A stretch of 23,580 bases of DNA from SIG673 sp045653945 (GTDB lineage: Bacteria; Bacillota; Clostridia; Oscillospirales; CAG-272). The position numbers and the translations under genes are program-made. The notes under the pieces are model-generated. The model was not told the origin of the DNA and did no database searches. It saw only the letters and a program-made list of their open reading frames with translations. Each line of letters begins with the position of its first letter. Position 1 is the stretch's first letter. Of the stretch, positions 1 to 6,511 are shown one piece after another. The stretch lies in the NCBI GenBank assembly GCA_045653945.1, contig JAZOML010000050.1, forward strand, positions 1 through 23,580, given 5' to 3'.

Positions 1-39
1 GGTATCCTCTAATAAGGCTACTTAAAAAGTTATTTAGTC

Positions 40-276
40 TAAAATTTTCACTACATATCTCGGTGCCGGCCGGTAGGACCCGCTGGCAAATAATTGATAC
101 AGTGTAAAATTTTTCACTACATATCACGGTGGCGGCGGGTAGCACCCGCTGGCAAATAACTGATTTAGTGTAAAATTTAAACTATATATCAAGGTGGCGT
201 GGTAAGAGAAGTTCTTTTGCCTACTTTTCTTTCAAGAAAAGTACGGTGCCAAGCTTTCTACAGAAAGCGGGAAAGT
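40..276 (+). repeat. Composite intergenic repeat, copy 1 (65-bp tandem units plus terminal hairpins)
   Basis: Two units starting at 40 and 105 and a third, divergent unit at 171 give a 65-66 bp period. Each begins TAAAATTT followed by (C/A)ACTA(C/T)ATATC; the first two contain a CGGGT/ACCCG-like hairpin followed by CTGGCAAATAA. The third unit switches into the core GGTGGCGTGGTAAGAGAAG and ends in two hairpins, a 22-nt one (222-243) and a shorter one (253-268). The last arm lies about 10 nt before the GGGAGG of the next gene. The same arrangement recurs in reverse at 20525-20783. No gene is seen in 1-288. Confidence 0.85.
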
Positions 277-288
277 GGGAGGAAATAA

Positions 289-1302
289 ATGGGGAATAGA
301 GTGCTTTTTGCTGTTGTTATAGCGCTTGGACTTGGATTTTTGCTGACGTATCCTGCCATAAAGCTTGCAAAATTGCGCGGTTTTATAGATGTGCCGACAG
401 ATGATAGACGAATGCACGTAACTCCGACACCTCGGATAGGCGGAGTGGCGGTTTTCGTTGCGTTTGCTGTTGCTTTGGCGGTAACGGGGTATTTCAAATC
501 GGCGCTTCCGTACCTTTGTGGCGGACTTGTAATAGTAGCCGTAGGAATGATTGATGACAAGCGGGGAATAACTCCGATGTTTAAGATAGCAGGACAGGCT
601 CTTGCGGCGGCGGTGCTTTGTGCGTTTGGAATTACGGCGCGGCTTGTAACGTTTTTTGGAGTAACCTTTGAGCTTTTTTTGTTTGCTTATCCGTTGACCT
701 TGGCGATAATTGTAGTTGCCGCAAACACAGTAAACCTAATTGACGGAGTAGATGGGCTTTGCACGGGTATTTCGGTGCTTATAAGCGGAGCGATAGCGAT
801 GCTTTCGTCATTTTTCGGAGATGGCTCGGTTGCTCCGATAGCGCTTGTGCTATGCCTTGCTTGTCTTGGTTTTTTGCCACACAATGCAAGTCCTGCCACA
901 GTGTTTCTTGGCGATGCGGGTTCAATGCTGCTTGGTTTTTTACTCGCAGCGTTTTCGATAAAAACGTTTTTGTTATCGCCCGCCGACAGCAACGCTTCAT
1001 TGTCTGCATTTATACCGATAGCGCTTCTTGGTATACCTCTTTTTGACACCGCATTTGCGGTTGTGCGCCGTAAATTAAACGGTCAGCGCCTTTTTGAGGG
1101 CGACAAAAAGCACGTTCATCACAGAATGACGCAAAGATACGGTGTAAGGGTGGGAGTGGCGCTTATGTGCGTTACTCAGGCGATGCTGGTTGGAATAGCA
1201 TTTATGATTAATCTCGGAATTATTTGGGAGATAGTCGGCGCATCTTTGCTTGTTTTTGCGCTTATTTATGCTGTGGTAAGATTTGGCGTATACAAAAAAT
1301 AG
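289..1302 (+). CDS. Undecaprenyl-phosphate GlcNAc-1-phosphate transferase (TagO/WecA/MraY family)
   Basis: Polytopic membrane enzyme of 337 aa, predicted to transfer a sugar-1-phosphate from a UDP-sugar to undecaprenyl phosphate at the inner face of the membrane, the first step of teichoic acid or other surface glycan synthesis. Visible family landmarks are RRMHVTPTPRIGG (40-52), the DD pair in GMIDD (89-90), NLIDGVDG (149-156), FLGDAGS (206-212) and a late KKHVHHRM segment (273-280). The HxHH signature is typical of the WecA/TagO branch rather than of MraY, which makes peptidoglycan lipid I. The protein is hydrophobic throughout with about ten membrane segments. The start has GGGAGG at 277-282. 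The gene is preceded by a repeat leader and followed after 71 nt by an extracytoplasmic foldase-like gene. The exact sugar acceptor pathway cannot be read from this window, so I give no symbol. Confidence 0.88.
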   Translation: MGNRVLFAVVIALGLGFLLTYPAIKLAKLRGFIDVPTDDRRMHVTPTPRIGGVAVFVAFAVALAVTGYFKSALPYLCGGLVIVAVGMIDDKRGITPMFKIAGQALAAAVLCAFGITARLVTFFGVTFELFLFAYPLTLAIIVVAANTVNLIDGVDGLCTGISVLISGAIAMLSSFFGDGSVAPIALVLCLACLGFLPHNASPATVFLGDAGSMLLGFLLAAFSIKTFLLSPADSNASLSAFIPIALLGIPLFDTAFAVVRRKLNGQRLFEGDKKHVHHRMTQRYGVRVGVALMCVTQAMLVGIAFMINLGIIWEIVGASLLVFALIYAVVRFGVYKK

Positions 1303-1373
1303 TTACGATATAGCTTAGAATATTCACTTTTATTTCAAAGAGTGGATATAAAAATATGATAAAATAAGTCGTT

Positions 1374-2459
1374 ATGAAAAAAATCTTAAAAAAAGTGGTT
1401 GCGCTTACGCTGATTTTGAGTGTATGCGCCGTGATATTCGCCTCGTGCGAGGATAAGCCGTACGATTACGGCTATGAAGGGGAATTCAATCCATATCCTT
1501 ACGAAGATTTGGGTGTTTTTATGAGTTTGCCCGACTACAAAAATCTGACGATGCCAAAGACGGCGCTTGATGAAATAATGCAGGCTGAAATTTACAGCTT
1601 TTGTTCAAGCGCAGGCTTGACCTTTGAGGCAACAGACTCTGCAAAAAAAGGTGATACGGTATCGGTTTTTTACATTATGTACGTTGACGGACAAAGCGTA
1701 GAGGAGCTATCCTGCCGAAGGTTTGACGAGTACAGCATACCTGCGAGTGTATACGTTGGTTCGGAAACGCTGCCTTTTGAAAGCGAGATTATCGGAATGA
1801 AGGGTGGCGAAAAGAAGGTTTGTAACATTACGCTTCCCGAGGATTATCCGTACGCTTCTTATCGAGGAAAAACGGTAACGTTTGATATTGAGCTTACCGA
1901 GGTGTTAAGAGCGCCTGAGCTTACCGATGCGATATGTAAACAATACGCAGGATACGAAACAAAGGACGAATTTCTTGCCGAGCTTAAGAAAAACTGCATT
2001 TTTGATTTTGTATGGCAGTCGCTTATGGATAAATGTGAGCTTAAGGGACTACCTAACGCCGAATTCACACAGTATTATCAGCAGTTTTACGGTATGGTGC
2101 AGGGATTTGCCGAGGAAAATGGTATGCCGCTTGAGGAGTTCATTTCCAAAAAGGGCGGATATTATTCAAGCTACGGTCTTTGGAGAGGAATGAGCACAAA
2201 TGACCTTCGCTCCGTTGCCGACGATTACGCAAGGAGCAACGTTGTAAACGATTTGCTTGTTTACTCTATAATGCGCGCGGAAAATATGAAGCTTTCGGGC
2301 GAGGAGTGGAACAAGGCGGTGTCCGATTTTGAAAAGGAAATGGGACTGACGTGGGCTCAGATTGTTTCAAGAACAACCGAAAATCAAGCAATAATCAGTG
2401 TTATTATGATAAGAGTTTCTCAGGTTATTGCGGCAAACGTAACCGTAACAAACGATTAA
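1374..2459 (+). CDS. Lipoprotein with FKBP-type PPIase domain and trigger-factor-like C-terminal domain
   Basis: A 361-aa predicted lipoprotein. The signal is a Lys-rich start, a hydrophobic stretch and the lipobox FASC with Cys25. Residues about 91-178 look like the FKBP domain of trigger factor: KKGDTVSVFY, a VGSE-PFESEIIGMKGGEKK segment, then ITLPEDYPY and GKTVTFDIELTEV. Residues about 180-361 (from PELTDAICKQY) resemble the helical chaperone domain of trigger factor. The ribosome-binding N-terminal domain is absent, as expected for a protein outside the membrane. The inferred job is folding or peptidyl-prolyl isomerisation of secreted or surface proteins. The Shine-Dalgarno sequence is weak. 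The following gene begins 22 nt later and shares the C-terminal architecture, so the two probably form an operon. Domain assignment is by motif reading, not by a profile search. Confidence 0.75.
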   Translation: MKKILKKVVALTLILSVCAVIFASCEDKPYDYGYEGEFNPYPYEDLGVFMSLPDYKNLTMPKTALDEIMQAEIYSFCSSAGLTFEATDSAKKGDTVSVFYIMYVDGQSVEELSCRRFDEYSIPASVYVGSETLPFESEIIGMKGGEKKVCNITLPEDYPYASYRGKTVTFDIELTEVLRAPELTDAICKQYAGYETKDEFLAELKKNCIFDFVWQSLMDKCELKGLPNAEFTQYYQQFYGMVQGFAEENGMPLEEFISKKGGYYSSYGLWRGMSTNDLRSVADDYARSNVVNDLLVYSIMRAENMKLSGEEWNKAVSDFEKEMGLTWAQIVSRTTENQAIISVIMIRVSQVIAANVTVTND

Positions 2460-2481
2460 AAACCCTAAGGGAGAAAAATAA

Positions 2482-3660
2482 ATGAATTACTACGATTTTA
2501 AAAGCAAGAAAAAGAATGCCCCGAAGCTTAATGCTAAGCCTATAATTATAACTGCGGTAGCGGCACTTTTGATTGTAGCGATAGCACTTACGCTTATTTT
2601 CACACTCAATTGGTACTTTGTCGATACGCCTTATGATTGGGTAGACTTCGACGAGCATATCGAGGTACCTAAGTATATGGGTGTTGAGCTTTCCGAAAAG
2701 AAAATTCAGGAAAAGCTTGATGAGGCAAAGGACGGAGTGCTTGACCTTTTCACCAAGAAAAACCCCATTGAAAAGGGAACTTCTATTGAGAAGGGCTGGA
2801 ACGTAACCGTTTCCATAATCGCAAAGAAGGGCGACAAGAATAGCGAGAATATAAGCGATGCAAGTTATACGTCATACGAATTTGCTGACATAGGAAATCA
2901 CGAAACCACCGAGAATAAGGAGTTTTTTGAAAAGCTCGAGGAGCATATACTTTCCAAGTGCAAAAAGTTTGACCATAGCGCAAACGCAACCTATGACAAC
3001 CTTATTCCTGCGTTTTACTATACATATCCTGCCGATTACAAGGTAGATGCCGTAAAGGGTAAGGAAATTATGCACGTAATTACCATTACTCTGGTTACGG
3101 AAACTGACCGTCCAGCTCTTACAGACGACATTTTCAAGAACAACGTCGATAAGATTTCCGATTACCTTGGTCTTGAGGTTGAATTTACAAGCATTAAGGA
3201 ATTTGAGGACTATATGCGTCGTCAAATTGAGATTAACCTTGTATGGAACACTATTGCGGATAGCAGCAAGGTTATTAAGTACCCCGAGGACTTTATTGCG
3301 GAGCAGGAGGCACACTTTGATAGCTACTATGAGAGTGTAATGAAGCAGAACAATATTACCTCTTGGAAGGATCTTTACGGTCAGCTTGGTACTAACGAAA
3401 CCGGTTACATAGCAAAGCGTACCGAGTACGCTGAGGGGGTAGTAAAGGAGGAGCTTATCCTTTACTACATTATCAAGGCTGAAAAAATCAGAATGTCCGG
3501 CGACGAATATGAAACGAGAGGCGAGGTTCTTGCTCTTGAAGCGGGATACGAAAGCCTTGAAGACTATGAAAACGCACTCGGCGAGGAGCTTGTTGAACGT
3601 ACCGTTCATTGGGAGATTGTAAAAGAATATTTACTTGCGAACGCTGTTCGTGTAGCTTAA
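2482..3660 (+). CDS. Membrane-anchored trigger-factor-like protein with degenerate FKBP region
   Basis: A 392-aa protein with a basic cytoplasmic start, one membrane segment (about residues 20-44) and a large extracytoplasmic part. Residues about 104-208 keep the outline of the FKBP domain seen in the preceding gene (NVTVSIIAKKGD, TYPADY, VKGKE then ITITLVTE) but are longer and lack the G-M/L-K-x-GE turn, so catalysis is doubtful. From RPALTDDIFKNN (about 210) to the end it aligns by eye with the helical C-terminal half of the upstream lipoprotein, including an EFEDYMRRQIEINLVW segment equivalent to EFLAELKKNCIFDFVW. It has a good ribosome site, GGGAG seven nt before ATG, and follows its neighbour by 22 nt. 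It is probably a diverged paralogue: a chaperone or holdase at the membrane. Function is inferred only. Confidence 0.7.
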   Translation: MNYYDFKSKKKNAPKLNAKPIIITAVAALLIVAIALTLIFTLNWYFVDTPYDWVDFDEHIEVPKYMGVELSEKKIQEKLDEAKDGVLDLFTKKNPIEKGTSIEKGWNVTVSIIAKKGDKNSENISDASYTSYEFADIGNHETTENKEFFEKLEEHILSKCKKFDHSANATYDNLIPAFYYTYPADYKVDAVKGKEIMHVITITLVTETDRPALTDDIFKNNVDKISDYLGLEVEFTSIKEFEDYMRRQIEINLVWNTIADSSKVIKYPEDFIAEQEAHFDSYYESVMKQNNITSWKDLYGQLGTNETGYIAKRTEYAEGVVKEELILYYIIKAEKIRMSGDEYETRGEVLALEAGYESLEDYENALGEELVERTVHWEIVKEYLLANAVRVA

Positions 3661-3780
3661 AAACGGTTAAAATTCCGCTATACTTTGTTGCTTCCTTGCA
3701 AGCAGCTCCACTTACGGTTAGTAAGTGTTCGCTTTACTTGCTTCGTCGCGTCGCGTCTATCGAAATTTTACCTCGTTTTT
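3659..3780. repeat. Palindromic element with terminal inverted repeats on a stop codon
   Basis: The sequence from AAAAACGGTTAAAATT (starting on the last two bases of the preceding TAA) pairs imperfectly with AATTTTACCTCGTTTTT at its other end, giving an approximately 24-bp terminal inverted repeat around about 75 bp that contains smaller hairpins such as CTTAC-GGTTA-GTAAG (3711-3725). Either strand ends in a T-run, so it could act as a bidirectional terminator. It could equally be a small non-autonomous mobile element. The rest of the gap up to 3842 shows no gene. Confidence 0.6.
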
Positions 3781-3858
3781 AATAGTGTAGTCCTTGTTGG
3801 TTCAAATTTAATAATCAAGAGAACTTTTAAAATTTTTACATAAAAGGAGAAAATTATT

Positions 3859-4089
3859 ATGGCGTGTCCTAATTGTGGAAATACCGGTTATCCCGGGATG
3901 ATGGTTTGCGACAACTGTGGCTTTAGCCACGATTGGTGGTGCTGTGGAAACTGCGTGCATTACGTAGATGAAACGGATTGCGACGGATATGACCCCGATG
4001 ACCAGTGGTGCAAATTCCGTGTTGATGGCGTATGGAACGCAAAAAAAGCCTGCATTTATTTCGAAAAGGCTGAGGACGATAACTGGTAA
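3859..4089 (+). CDS. Small ten-cysteine zinc-ribbon-like protein (76 aa), paralogue A
   Basis: Unrecognised 76-aa protein with ten cysteines. Pairs are C3-x2-C6, C17-x2-C20, C29-x2-C32 (with an extra C28 and C41) and a late C51...C65 pair before an acidic tail ending DDNW. The first two pairs look like one rubredoxin/zinc-ribbon site. The second half, CGNCVHY...WCKF...ACIYF, looks like a second site. Spacing C20 to C29 (9) and C51 to C65 (14) is identical to that in the minus-strand gene at 14535-14756, so the two are related. A strong ribosome site AAAGGAG lies at 3843-3849. It stands alone between two structured intergenic stretches. It probably binds two zinc ions; partner and role are unknown. 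Confidence 0.8.
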   Translation: MACPNCGNTGYPGMMVCDNCGFSHDWWCCGNCVHYVDETDCDGYDPDDQWCKFRVDGVWNAKKACIYFEKAEDDNW

Positions 4090-4111
4090 CAAGGCGAGCG
4101 CCTTGAGGCAA
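4087..4111 (+). repeat. Stop-codon palindrome, copy 1
   Basis: Begins with the TAA of the zinc-ribbon-like gene and carries CAAGGC-GAGC-GCCTTG followed by AGGCAA. The same 25-bp sequence with one change recurs at 18412-18436, again starting on the TAA of a small Cys-rich gene. Confidence 0.8.
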
Positions 4112-4140
4112 CTAACGCTCCCGCGTGGAGCATCTCCTCA

Positions 4141-4222
4141 AAGCTGAAGTCTGAACAACTTCAGCTTTGCTTTGGGGGAAATTTGAACAATTAAAGACCG
4201 ACTTTTTAAGTCGGTCTTTTTT
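4141..4222 (+). terminator. Tandem hairpins ending in a rho-independent terminator
   Basis: First hairpin AAGCTGAAGT/ACTTCAGCTT (4141-4167), then a perfect hairpin AAAGACCGACTT/AAGTCGGTCTTT ending in a T-run (4193-4222). It is placed after the plus-strand zinc-ribbon-like gene and faces the convergent UPF0210 gene. Confidence 0.85.
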
Positions 4223-4286
4223 GTGTGAGCATCTTTTGTAGGTTTGAAAAATTAAATACAGTATTTGAGCTGTAAGTCGTTTTAGT

Positions 4287-4340
4287 GAGAGTTCGCAAGA
4301 ACTCTCTATGGCAAAGGCACCCCATTACGGGGTGCCTTTG
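4287..4340. terminator. Two hairpins downstream of the UPF0210 gene
   Basis: GAGAGTTC-GCAA-GAACTCTC-type hairpin (4287-4306) and a 12-bp perfect stem CAAAGGCACCCC/GGGGTGCCTTTG (4312-4340). These lie between convergent genes and could terminate either transcript. T-runs are weak, so this is a structural call. Confidence 0.6.
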
Positions 4341-4343
4341 TTA

Positions 4344-4376
4344 TACAAAAGTTTTGCGGAGCTTTTTCAAAAGCGA
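4344..4376 (+). repeat. Partial intergenic repeat copy (ACAAAAGTTTT module)
   Basis: The sequence ACAAAAGTTTTGCGGAGC followed by TTTTTCAAAAGCG matches the first module of the copies at 12205-12260 and 23460-23500. It lies 23 nt from the UPF0210 stop codon, pointing towards it. Confidence 0.6.
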
Positions 4377-4398
4377 CCTAAATCTTAAACATTTGCAA

Positions 4399-5757
4399 CT
4401 AATTCTTCAAGCTATGGAGCGGTGCGGGGATAAGTCCGCCGCGATTGATAAATTTTGCAGGGGAGGCTGTGCGGATAGGCATAATCGGTGCGCTTCCGAG
4501 AAGTCCGCCAAAGCTTATTTCGTCGCCTACGGTCTTGCCTACTGCGGGGATAACACGGACGGCGGTGGTTTTGGTGTTAACTACGCCGATTGCGATTTCG
4601 TCAGCGATAAGAGCTGAGATAACCTCGGGGGTTGTATCGCCGGGAACTGCAACCATATCTATACCAACCGAGCAAACTGCTGTCATTGCTTCAAGCTTTT
4701 CAAGTGAGAGCACGCCTGCCTGAACGGCGGCAATCATACCCTCGTCCTCGGAAACGGGGATAAATGCGCCCGAAAGTCCGCCAACGTGGCTTGATGCCAT
4801 AACTCCGCCCTTTTTAACTGCGTCGTTAAGCAGGGCAAGGCAGGCGGTTGTTCCGCTTGCGCCACAGGTTTCAAGTCCCATTTCCTCAAGGATACGTGCA
4901 ACCGAGTCGCCAACTGCGGGGGTAGGTGCAAGAGAGAGGTCAACGATACCCGAGGGTACGCCAAGTCTTTGTGATGCGAGGTTATTTACGAGCTGACCCA
5001 TACGGGTAATCTTAAATGCGGTCTTTTTGATGATTTCGCTGACCTCGGTAAGGTCGGCATTGGGCGCTTTTTCGAGCGCCGCCTTTACAACGCCAGGACC
5101 TGAAACGCCGACGTTGATAACGCACTCAGGCTCACCTACGCCGTGAAATGCGCCTGCCATAAAGGGGTTATCCTGAACGGCGTTAGCGAATACAACGAGC
5201 TTTGCGCAGCCGATAGAGTCGCGGTCTGCTGTGCGGTGTGCAAGGTCGGTTATTATTTTACCCATCATTTTGACGGCGTCCATATTGATTCCCGCCTTTG
5301 ATGAGCCGACGTTTACCGACGAGCAAACGTTACGGGTTGCATCAAGCGCCGAGGGAATACTGTTGATAAGGCGAAGGTCGCCCTTAGTAAAGCCCTTTTC
5401 GACGAGCGCCGAAAAGCCGCCGATGAAGTCGATTCCAAGTGTATCCGCCGCTCTTTGCATAGCAAGGGCGAGGGGAGTCAGGTCCTCGCTATCAACTGCG
5501 CCGCCGAGGATAGAGATAGGTGTTACAGAAACGCGCTTATTAACTATCGGTATGCCGTATTCACGGCTGATATCCTTTGCAACGGGTACGAGCTTTTCCG
5601 CCTTTTTGGTTATTTTGTCGTATATGAGGTCTGCCGTTTCCTTGATGCTTCCGCGAATACAGTCAACAAGCGAAATACCCATTGTTACGGTACGTATGTC
5701 AAGGTGCTCCTCTTCAATCATTTTTATTGTATTTACTATGTCGTGTGCGTTAAGCAT
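4399..5757 (-). CDS. PFL family protein, UPF0210 (DUF711)
   Basis: Protein of 452 aa, matching the family's usual length almost exactly. It belongs to the UPF0210/DUF711 family, glycyl-radical-enzyme-like proteins with a pyruvate-formate-lyase-like fold but no established reaction. Recognisable stretches include the start MLNAHDIVNTIKMIEEEHLD, GISLVDC, GGFSALVEKGFT, VFANAVQDNPFMAGAFHG, GVSGPGVV and the C-terminal GGLIPAPLHSLKN. I chose the internal ATG at 5755-5757 because GGAGG lies just upstream and the family starts there; an upstream extension would run into the intergenic repeat. In many Firmicutes this gene follows the ACT-domain gene UPF0237, as here, suggesting that the ACT protein senses a ligand for it. 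The 329-nt gap between them is unusually long and is filled with repeats. Confidence 0.9.
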   Translation of the reverse strand: MLNAHDIVNTIKMIEEEHLDIRTVTMGISLVDCIRGSIKETADLIYDKITKKAEKLVPVAKDISREYGIPIVNKRVSVTPISILGGAVDSEDLTPLALAMQRAADTLGIDFIGGFSALVEKGFTKGDLRLINSIPSALDATRNVCSSVNVGSSKAGINMDAVKMMGKIITDLAHRTADRDSIGCAKLVVFANAVQDNPFMAGAFHGVGEPECVINVGVSGPGVVKAALEKAPNADLTEVSEIIKKTAFKITRMGQLVNNLASQRLGVPSGIVDLSLAPTPAVGDSVARILEEMGLETCGASGTTACLALLNDAVKKGGVMASSHVGGLSGAFIPVSEDEGMIAAVQAGVLSLEKLEAMTAVCSVGIDMVAVPGDTTPEVISALIADEIAIGVVNTKTTAVRVIPAVGKTVGDEISFGGLLGSAPIMPIRTASPAKFINRGGLIPAPLHSLKN

Positions 5758-5763
5758 TTTTTC

Positions 5764-5880
5764 CTCCGCTTTCTGAAGAAAGCTTGGCAAAGACTTCTCT
5801 TGCCACGCTTCTGTGGTGTTTTGAGTGAATTTTAAAGTTTTCTTTTTATTTTCCACTTTTTGTAAAAAGTGGGACAAAAA
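5764..5880 (-). repeat. Composite intergenic repeat, copy in the UPF0210 leader
   Basis: Read on the minus strand: AAAAGTTTTTGTCCCAC with a hairpin, a TTTAAAATTCAC segment, then CACAGAAGCGTGGCAAGAG and AAGTCTTTGCCAAGC, ending in hairpin GCTTTCTTCAGAAAGC (5768-5783). That hairpin runs straight into GGAGG and the UPF0210 start. Module order differs from the other copies. Confidence 0.75.
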
Positions 5881-5908
5881 CTTTTATATAGGGCTCCCGC
5901 CCGGTGCA

Positions 5909-6033
5909 GTATTTCGTCGCCGTTTTACTTTATAAAACGTTACGTTATACTTCGGCAAAAAGGCTCTCAAAAGCGAGCTTTTGTCGCCTTTTTTTCCTTG
6001 TATAACTACCACGCTCGCGTGGTCGACGAAATA
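5909..6033. repeat. Palindromic intergenic element
   Basis: TATTTCGTCG (5910-5919) and its complement CGACGAAATA (6024-6033) enclose about 100 bp of nested hairpins, including GTTTTA/TAAAAC, a GGC...GCC stem and CCACGC-TCGCGTGG. It occupies most of the long gap between the ACT-domain and UPF0210 genes. No ORF with a ribosome site is seen here. Confidence 0.45.
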
Positions 6034-6086
6034 TTTACGTTATGGTGTGGATAATTATTTGCTTGGTGAACTAAATGTACGTTAAA

Positions 6087-6371
6087 TCATACGTGGTACA
6101 TTACGTTATAGAGCTCCTCGTGGGTGGTGTGGATTGAAACACCGAGCTCCTTGCCCGTTTCCTTGAGAATTTCGGAAAAGTCCGCAAATTCGCCCTTCAT
6201 TTCGGCAACGTCTACCAGCATTATCATAGCAAAGGTGGTGTCGTATACCTTTTGGGTGATATCAAGGATATTTACGTTATATTCGGTACATTTACCGCTG
6301 ACCTTTGCGATAATTCCTACTGCGTCGTGTCCGATTACGGTGATAACCGCTTTTTTACTTACTGTGTTCAT
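6087..6371 (-). CDS. ACT domain protein, UPF0237 family
   Basis: A 94-aa stand-alone ACT domain. The sequence AVITVIGHDAVGIIAKVSG is the classical first strand-loop-helix of ACT domains, where the ligand (usually an amino acid) binds at the dimer interface. It is followed by NVNILDITQKVYDTTFAM and the rest of one domain with no catalytic module. It is therefore likely a small-molecule sensor. The start at 6369-6371 is preceded by GGGAG and yields the usual family length of about 90 residues; the longer open frame would add an unsupported basic extension. It lies 137 nt after the Re-citrate-synthase-like gene and upstream of its customary partner UPF0210, all on the same strand. Confidence 0.88.
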   Translation of the reverse strand: MNTVSKKAVITVIGHDAVGIIAKVSGKCTEYNVNILDITQKVYDTTFAMIMLVDVAEMKGEFADFSEILKETGKELGVSIHTTHEELYNVMYHV

Positions 6372-6481
6372 AGTTAAATCTCCCTTTTGGATTTGTTGGG
6401 TATAAGTTGATTTGTGCAAATCCATCTTTGAACGCACAAATTATTATGCTTTATCGAATTAAAATGCTTTGGGCGTAGCCG

Positions 6482-6511
6482 TAAGCGGTGTCGGGCGTTC
6501 CCGACCGCTTA
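6482..6511. terminator. Hairpin overlapping the stop codon of the Re-citrate-synthase-like gene
   Basis: TAAGCGG (6482-6488) pairs with CCGCTTA (6505-6511), with an inner TCGGG/CCCGA stem. The outer arm includes the TAA stop of the minus-strand gene at 6509-6511. There is no good T-run, so it may act as a 3' stabiliser or attenuator rather than a full terminator. Confidence 0.55.

Noticed and set aside
40..200. CRISPR or minisatellite coding repeat
   Set aside because: Units are alike along their whole length, carry hairpins rather than unique spacers, and have no open frame with a ribosome site.
1374..2459. Calling the gene tig (trigger factor)
   Set aside because: Signal peptide with lipobox and no ribosome-binding domain show it acts outside the cytoplasm.
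2872..3609. 245-aa minus-strand ORF
   Set aside because: Mirror of the foldase-like gene; no ribosome site, and composition is that of an antisense reading.
3661..3858. Riboswitch or T-box leader for the zinc-ribbon-like gene
   Set aside because: No specifier, antiterminator or known aptamer core seen; it reads as a palindromic element plus a plain ribosome site.
5231..5776. 181-aa plus-strand ORF
   Set aside because: Antisense to the well recognised UPF0210 gene; Ser/Ile-rich shadow composition.
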